A stretch of 18,730 bases of DNA, from positions 1-18,730 of the forward strand of contig CAMLGG010000086.1 in NCBI GenBank assembly GCA_946479475.1, read 5' to 3'. Under the pieces are notes generated by a model. The model was not told the DNA's origin. It made no database searches and saw only the letters and a list, made by a program, of their open reading frames with translations. Position 1 is the stretch's first letter; each line of letters starts with the position of its first letter. A program made the position numbers and the translations under genes. Source of the DNA: an uncultured Ideonella sp. Lineage in GTDB: Bacteria; Pseudomonadota; Gammaproteobacteria; Burkholderiales; Burkholderiaceae. Below are positions 15,958 to 18,730 of the stretch, piece after piece.

Positions 15958-17244
15958 TCACTCGACAGCGAGCCACACGAGGCCGCCCACTGCGGCCAGC
16001 GCGCCCAGCGGAAGGCCCCAGCGCTCCAGCCGCGAGACGGCGTCTCCGGCCACGACCTCGACGGGCACCGGCGTGCTCTCCAGCACCCGGTTGGTGACCG
16101 AATCCTCCAGCATCCGCGTCATCGAGTTCTTGCGGGCCGTGCCCATCACGATGTGGTGCACGCCCAGCCGCTCGGCCTGGCGGCAGATCTCCTGCGCGCG
16201 ATCGCCCACCGCCCAGTGGGTCTGGCAGGGTACGTCCGCCTTGGCGACCACCTCCTTCGCGCTCGCCATCGCGGCCTCGGCCTGCGCCTGGTGCCAGGCG
16301 TCGCGGTCATGCCGGCTGACGTAGTTGGCGATGTGGCGGGACAGCCTGGGCTGCACGTTCAGCAGGTGCAGCTCGAGTTCGTGATGCCGCTGGTACTCCC
16401 CCACCACGTGCCGCAGGGCACGCACGGCATTCGGGGAGCCGTCGAAAGGCACGAGCACGCGAAGCATGGCGGGTTCTCCTTCAGCAATGAGCTGGACAGC
16501 GGCGGCCGGCAGGTCCGTCGACGAGCTCGCACCGACCGGCTTCTGCGTCGCGAACTCGGCCAGGCGCGCATGGATGCGTGATTCGAGGCGCCGGTGATTC
16601 TTGACGAAGCCGGCCCAGAGGACGGCCGGGATGGCCAGCCAGAGCAGGGCTGCGGCGAACGGCGCCTGGTCCAGCCAAGGCCGGACCACCGGCTCGTGGC
16701 TCATCATCTTCACCGCCGTCCAGACCAGCACCGCGGCACCCAGGTAGACCACGCCCGGGAACCGGTCGACGATCTTCAGGACCATGGTGCTGCCCCACAC
16801 GACGATGGGCACGCTGATCAGCAGGCCGACGACGACGAGCAGGTAGCTGCCGTGGGCCGCGCCCGCCACGGCCAGCACGTTGTCCAGGCCCATCGCGGCA
16901 TCGGCCACGACGATGGTGCGCATGGCGCCCCAGAAGGTGGTGGCCGCCGGCCCATGCTCCTCGCCGCCGCCCTCCTCGGGCAGCAGCAGGCGGTAGGCGA
17001 TCCACAGCAGCAGGGCGCCGCCGGCCAGCAACAGGCCGGGGATCTTCAACAGCCAGACGACCGCCACCGTCATCAGGCTTCGCACGCCGATGGCGCCGAC
17101 CGCACCCCACACGATCGCCCGTTTCTGCAGCGCGGCCGGCAAGGCGCGCGCGGCCAGGGCGATGACGATCGCGTTGTCGCCGGCCAGCACGATGTCGATC
17201 ACGACGATGGCGGCCAGCGCGGTGATGAATTGCGTGAGGTCCAT
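15958..17244 (-). CDS. TerC-family membrane protein fused to a universal stress protein (UspA) domain
   Basis: 428 residues. The TerC/YjbE-type domain (about 1-218) has the paired acidic motifs DIVLAGDNAIVIALAAR (17-33) and DAAMGLDNVLAVAG (115-128) inside membrane helices, which are the family's metal-transport signature. TerC proteins of the YkoY/Alx type move Mn2+ out of the cytoplasm. A soluble linker (about 219-259) leads to a UspA domain (about 260-400) starting MLRVLVPFDGSPNAVRALRH. Its nucleotide loop is degenerate (MGTARKNSMTRMLEDSVTN, lacking the G-x2-G...G-S pattern), so ATP binding is doubtful. A last hydrophobic segment (about 409-427) follows. The start at 17244 matches YjbE-type N-termini, but no Shine-Dalgarno precedes it. 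A strong one lies inside the frame before Met260. It is divergent from an Mn2+ riboswitch transcript. Confidence 0.9.
   Translation of the reverse strand: MDLTQFITALAAIVVIDIVLAGDNAIVIALAARALPAALQKRAIVWGAVGAIGVRSLMTVAVVWLLKIPGLLLAGGALLLWIAYRLLLPEEGGGEEHGPAATTFWGAMRTIVVADAAMGLDNVLAVAGAAHGSYLLVVVGLLISVPIVVWGSTMVLKIVDRFPGVVYLGAAVLVWTAVKMMSHEPVVRPWLDQAPFAAALLWLAIPAVLWAGFVKNHRRLESRIHARLAEFATQKPVGASSSTDLPAAAVQLIAEGEPAMLRVLVPFDGSPNAVRALRHVVGEYQRHHELELHLLNVQPRLSRHIANYVSRHDRDAWHQAQAEAAMASAKEVVAKADVPCQTHWAVGDRAQEICRQAERLGVHHIVMGTARKNSMTRMLEDSVTNRVLESTPVPVEVVAGDAVSRLERWGLPLGALAAVGGLVWLAVE
16465..16482 (-). promoter_or_regulatory. Internal ribosome binding site and start at the UspA domain (Met260)
   Basis: On the minus strand GAAGGAG (16482-16476), an 8-nt spacer, then ATG (16467-16465), in frame with the TerC-Usp gene. 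It stands exactly where the UspA domain begins (MLRVLVPFDGS). This is a far better initiation site than the one at the gene start. It would yield a separate 169-residue UspA protein (15958-16467) with the C-terminal hydrophobic segment. Confidence 0.6.
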
Positions 17245-17249
17245 GGCCC

Positions 17250-17317
17250 ATGGTCGGGCGCTGGCGCAGGCGATCGATCGAGATTCACGATCGATCGCGA
17301 ATCTCGATGGTCGGGCG
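17250..17317. repeat. Inverted and direct repeat cluster upstream of terC-usp (candidate operator)
   Basis: ATCGAGATTC (17277-17286) and GAATCTCGAT (17299-17308) are a perfect 10-bp inverted repeat with a 12-bp spacer. CGATCGATCG occurs at 17271-17280 and again at 17288-17297. ATGGTCGGGCG occurs at 17250-17260 and 17307-17317, flanking the dyad. The cluster lies 6-73 bp upstream of the terC-usp start and just before the plus-strand riboswitch promoter, so a regulator bound here could affect both directions. Confidence 0.6.
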
Positions 17318-17343
17318 ACGCGGAAAGGGCCATGAAAACCCGC

Positions 17344-17373
17344 TCGACGCCCTCGCGTCCGTGGTGCTAAAAG
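17344..17373 (+). promoter_or_regulatory. Candidate sigma-70 promoter of the riboswitch transcript
   Basis: -35 TCGACG (17344-17349), an 18-bp spacer, then an extended -10: TG (17365-17366) followed by TAAAAG (17368-17373). The predicted start at about 17380 falls at the first base of the riboswitch P1 helix, which supports the reading. Matches are four of six in each box. Confidence 0.5.
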
Positions 17374-17380
17374 AAGAGCT

Positions 17381-17530
17381 GCAAAGCGGGAGTAGTTCCG
17401 CTTGCGGTGCCGCAGCATCCCCTGCCGTGGCGCCGCGAGTGCCGCGACGTCGTCAATCCGGGCGGCGGGCGCCATCGGCGCCCACCGCCCCGGCGCGCGG
17501 GTAGCGTGAGCGCTTGGACAAGACCTTTGC
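17381..17530 (+). promoter_or_regulatory. yybP-ykoY (Mn2+-sensing) riboswitch
   Basis: Plus strand. P1 is GCAAAG (17381-17386) / CTTTGC (17525-17530). Loop L1 follows at once as GGGAGTAG (17388-17395). P2 is a GC hairpin at 17400-17416. P3 is CCGCG (17442-17446) / CGCGG (17496-17500), enclosing the L3 motif GTCGTCAAT (17449-17457) and, on the other side, CCGGC. A long hairpin (17460-17490, GGGCGG/CCGCCC and GGGCGC/GCGCCC) caps it. P4 is AGCG/CGCT (17503-17514). The 3' junction AAGACC (17520-17525) leads back into P1. This order and these loops match the known Mn2+ aptamer. It points away from terC-usp and into the small HTH gene at 17557. Confidence 0.88.
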
Positions 17531-17556
17531 CTTCCCCTGTTCCACCGAGGATGGCA

Positions 17557-17892
17557 ATGGACGATCTTCATCACGCTCGCGCAGCGGCGCCGCGCCGCTA
17601 CCTGCGCCACGGCATGCTTCCCCAGCTGGCCGCCTTCGAGGCGGTGGTCCGGCTGGGCAGCGCCACCCGCGCCGCGGAGGCGTTGTGCATGGCACAGCCG
17701 ACGCTATCGGGCCACCTGCGCAAGCTCAGCGACACGCTCGGTGTGCGCCTGTTCGATCTGAGGGGCAAGCGGCTCGTGCCGACCGACGCAGCGCAGGTCC
17801 TGCTGGCGGGCACCCGAGACGCCTTCGCCGCCCTGGAGCGCTGCGAAGAGGCCTTGTCGGCTATGCGCGGCGACTCCCGGCGCGTGCCCTGA
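17557..17892 (+). CDS. HTH-only LysR-type DNA-binding protein (no effector domain)
   Basis: 111 residues. Residues about 20-80 are a complete LysR-type winged helix-turn-helix: LPQLAAFEAVVRLGSATRAA, then EALCMAQPTLSGHLRKLSDT, then LGVRLFDLRGKRLVPTDAAQ. The following helix (about 81-103) corresponds to the dimerising linker helix. Full LysR regulators are about 300 residues; here the frame stops cleanly right after the linker, and the 76 bp downstream hold no leftover effector domain. The start at 17557 has GAGG (17547-17550) six bases upstream; an ATG at 17551 is too close to it. The leader is an Mn2+ riboswitch, so the protein should rise with manganese. It is divergent from terC-usp, a likely target. 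It could also be a decayed LysR gene, but the intact reading frame, ribosome binding site and riboswitch argue for function. Confidence 0.8.
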   Translation: MDDLHHARAAAPRRYLRHGMLPQLAAFEAVVRLGSATRAAEALCMAQPTLSGHLRKLSDTLGVRLFDLRGKRLVPTDAAQVLLAGTRDAFAALERCEEALSAMRGDSRRVP

Positions 17893-17913
17893 GCTCTGAA
17901 ACTTGTTACGCCC

Positions 17914-17928
17914 GGCGGTCGAGCCGCC
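17914..17928. other. Short GC hairpin between the HTH gene and the small secreted-protein gene
   Basis: GGCGG-TCGAG-CCGCC, 22 bp after the HTH stop. It has no T-tract, so it is not a standard intrinsic terminator. TATGCT (17931-17936) just after it could be a -10 for the next gene, but TTGTTA (17903-17908) is 22 bp away, too far for a normal -35. Confidence 0.3.
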
Positions 17929-17968
17929 GCTATGCTCGGCGGCCTTTCAACACAGAGGAGTCCCCGCC

Positions 17969-18235
17969 ATGCGGATCGCCCGTCGTCTCGCCGCCGTCGC
18001 CTTGATGCCGGCCTTTCTTGCCGCTTCCGGCCCCGCCTGGTCCGACCAGCCCCACATGGAAGCCGCCCTGGCCCATCTCCAGCAGGCGCTGGCGGAGCTG
18101 AAGCAGGCGAGCACCGACAAGGGCGGCAACCGGGCAGATGCGATCCGCGCCACCGAGAAGGCCATCGCGGAAGTCCGCCGCGGCATCGAGTACGACCGCA
18201 CGCACCTCAAGCCCGGCGAGGCGCTGCGGCGCTGA
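17969..18235 (+). CDS. Small secreted helical protein (hypothetical, SmbP-like in layout)
   Basis: 88 residues. Residues 1-25 are a signal peptide: MRIARR, then a hydrophobic core AAVALMPAFLAASG, then a likely cut near PAWS-DQ. The mature part is about 63 residues of amphipathic helix, with AALAHLQQALAELKQA and a second helix ATEKAIAEVRRGIEYD. It has three His residues (29, 36, 79) and many Glu/Asp. The overall plan resembles small periplasmic metal-binding proteins such as SmbP, but the His content is low and I do not claim that family. The ribosome binding site AGAGGAG (17954-17960), 8 bp before the ATG, is excellent. It lies 76 bp after the HTH gene on the same strand, next to a manganese riboswitch and a TerC gene, so a role in the envelope linked to metal is possible. 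The function is unknown. Confidence 0.78.
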   Translation: MRIARRLAAVALMPAFLAASGPAWSDQPHMEAALAHLQQALAELKQASTDKGGNRADAIRATEKAIAEVRRGIEYDRTHLKPGEALRR

Positions 18236-18243
18236 TTCAGCGC
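18229..18243. other. Short dyad between two convergent stop codons
   Basis: GCGCTG-ATT-CAGCGC spans the stop of the small secreted protein (18233-18235) and that of the PurM-like gene (18239-18237). These stops are one base apart. It could act as a weak two-way transcription end, but it is short and has no T-tract. Confidence 0.3.
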
Positions 18244-18730
18244 AGCTGCAGGTCGTCGTCGCTGAAACGGATGCCCAGCGGCTCGATCAGCAGTTGCTTG
18301 GGTCCGGCCTCGACCCGGCCAGCGACCCAGGCGCCTATGCCTTGGCCCTGGGCGATGGCCACCGTCTTCTGTGCGTCCTGCGCCGCCACGAACAAGGCAA
18401 AGCCGGCGCCCATGTTGAGCGTCGAATAGGCCTCGCGATCGTCCTGCCGGGCATGCTCCTGGATGAACTTGAGCACCGGCGGCACCGGGGGCAGGGTGTC
18501 GATGCGGTAGCTGAGCGTGCTCGGGTGGCGCAAGAGCTTGCGCCAGCCGTGGCCAGTGATGTTGGCGCAGTAATGCATCGCGACGCCGGCCTTGGCAAGG
18601 GCCTCGGTGACCGGGCTGTACAGCGTCGTCGGAGCGAGCAGCGCATCGCCGTAGCTCAGGCCGGGAGCCACCTCGGTGAGATAGCCCTGCGGCAGCCGCT
18701 CGACCAGCTTGCGCGCCAGGCTCAGGCCGT
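18237..18730 (-). CDS. PurM-family (AIR-synthase-like) protein, C-terminal part
   Basis: 164 residues of the C-terminal part; the gene enters from the right edge. The visible sequence has GLSLARKL, then YGDALLAPTTLY (compare LLTPTRIY in PurM), then ANITGHGWRKLLR (compare HITGGG), then AYSTLNMGAGFALFV (compare the TFNCGVGM block), and ends in a beta strand AGPKQLLIEPLGIRF. This is the ATP-grasp-like PurM fold C-terminal domain. PurM itself makes aminoimidazole ribonucleotide from FGAM and ATP. The GHG in place of GGG and the WRKLLR that follows differ from the standard enzyme. It may therefore be a PurM-related paralogue with another substrate rather than the housekeeping enzyme. Its stop is one base from the stop of the convergent small gene. 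Confidence 0.8.
   Translation of the reverse strand, partial: GLSLARKLVERLPQGYLTEVAPGLSYGDALLAPTTLYSPVTEALAKAGVAMHYCANITGHGWRKLLRHPSTLSYRIDTLPPVPPVLKFIQEHARQDDREAYSTLNMGAGFALFVAAQDAQKTVAIAQGQGIGAWVAGRVEAGPKQLLIEPLGIRFSDDDLQLR

Noticed and set aside
17245..17400. A riboswitch for terC-usp on the minus strand.
   Set aside because: The conserved yybP-ykoY loops (GGGAGTAG, GTCGTCAAT, AAGACC) read correctly only on the plus strand; no equivalent was found on the minus strand.
17245..17610. Extension of terC-usp upstream to 17610.
   Set aside because: It would run antisense through the riboswitch and the repeat cluster. TerC proteins of the YjbE type start at the residue matching 17244.
17893..17968. 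Remnants of a LysR effector domain after the HTH-only gene.
   Set aside because: Only 76 bp, with no effector-like sequence in any frame; the next gene starts with its own ribosome binding site.
1..18730. tRNA genes, CRISPR arrays, insertion sequences and attachment sites.
   Set aside because: None seen: no CCA-ended cloverleaf, no regular spaced repeats, no transposase or integrase motifs.

Overview
The window looks like the chromosome of a high-GC betaproteobacterium of the order Burkholderiales (Rubrivivax/Leptothrix/Rhizobacter-like). This rests on base composition, on the 4.5S RNA sequence, on the tandem glycine riboswitch in front of gcvT, and on the types of protein present. I cannot fix the genus. 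No tRNA, rRNA, CRISPR array, insertion sequence or phage gene was seen. The region reads as ordinary chromosome carrying several small regulatory and membrane modules.

Layout. 1-151 (minus) is the start of gcvT. Its leader (about 173-430) is a complete tandem glycine riboswitch with an expression-platform hairpin that competes with the second aptamer. Divergent from it are a crotonase-fold protein lacking both catalytic glutamates (508-1299) and a membrane GGDEF-EAL protein (1391-2917). 2889-7674 (minus) is a tightly overlapped three-gene efflux operon: MarR regulator, lipoprotein adaptor, RND pump. Upstream of it on the same strand is a repeat-helix/GGEEF diguanylate cyclase (7801-9588). A TIR-transmembrane-beta-domain protein (9644-10561) is divergent from the cyclase. 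10542-15004 (minus) is an ABC exporter: an ATPase followed by a permease fused to an M1 zinc peptidase. 15191-15781 is an NAD(P)H:FMN reductase whose Shine-Dalgarno lies in a perfect hairpin. 15804-15903 (minus) is the signal recognition particle 4.5S RNA.

The most interesting part is 15958-18235. A TerC-type membrane protein is fused to a universal-stress-protein domain (minus, 15958-17244), with a strong ribosome binding site inside the frame at the domain junction. Divergent from it on the plus strand is a clear yybP-ykoY (Mn2+-sensing) riboswitch at 17381-17530. It does not lead into the TerC gene. It leads into a 111-residue protein made only of a LysR-type helix-turn-helix and linker helix. 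A small secreted helical protein (17969-18235) follows. Between terC and the riboswitch promoter are a perfect 10-bp inverted repeat and direct repeats that could be an operator. The inferred model is a manganese circuit: the riboswitch sets the level of a mini-LysR DNA-binding protein, which acts on the divergent terC-usp gene and possibly on the small periplasmic protein. The individual parts are seen in the sequence; the circuit is a hypothesis.

The window ends in the 3' part of a PurM-family (AIR-synthase-like) gene on the minus strand (18237-18730).
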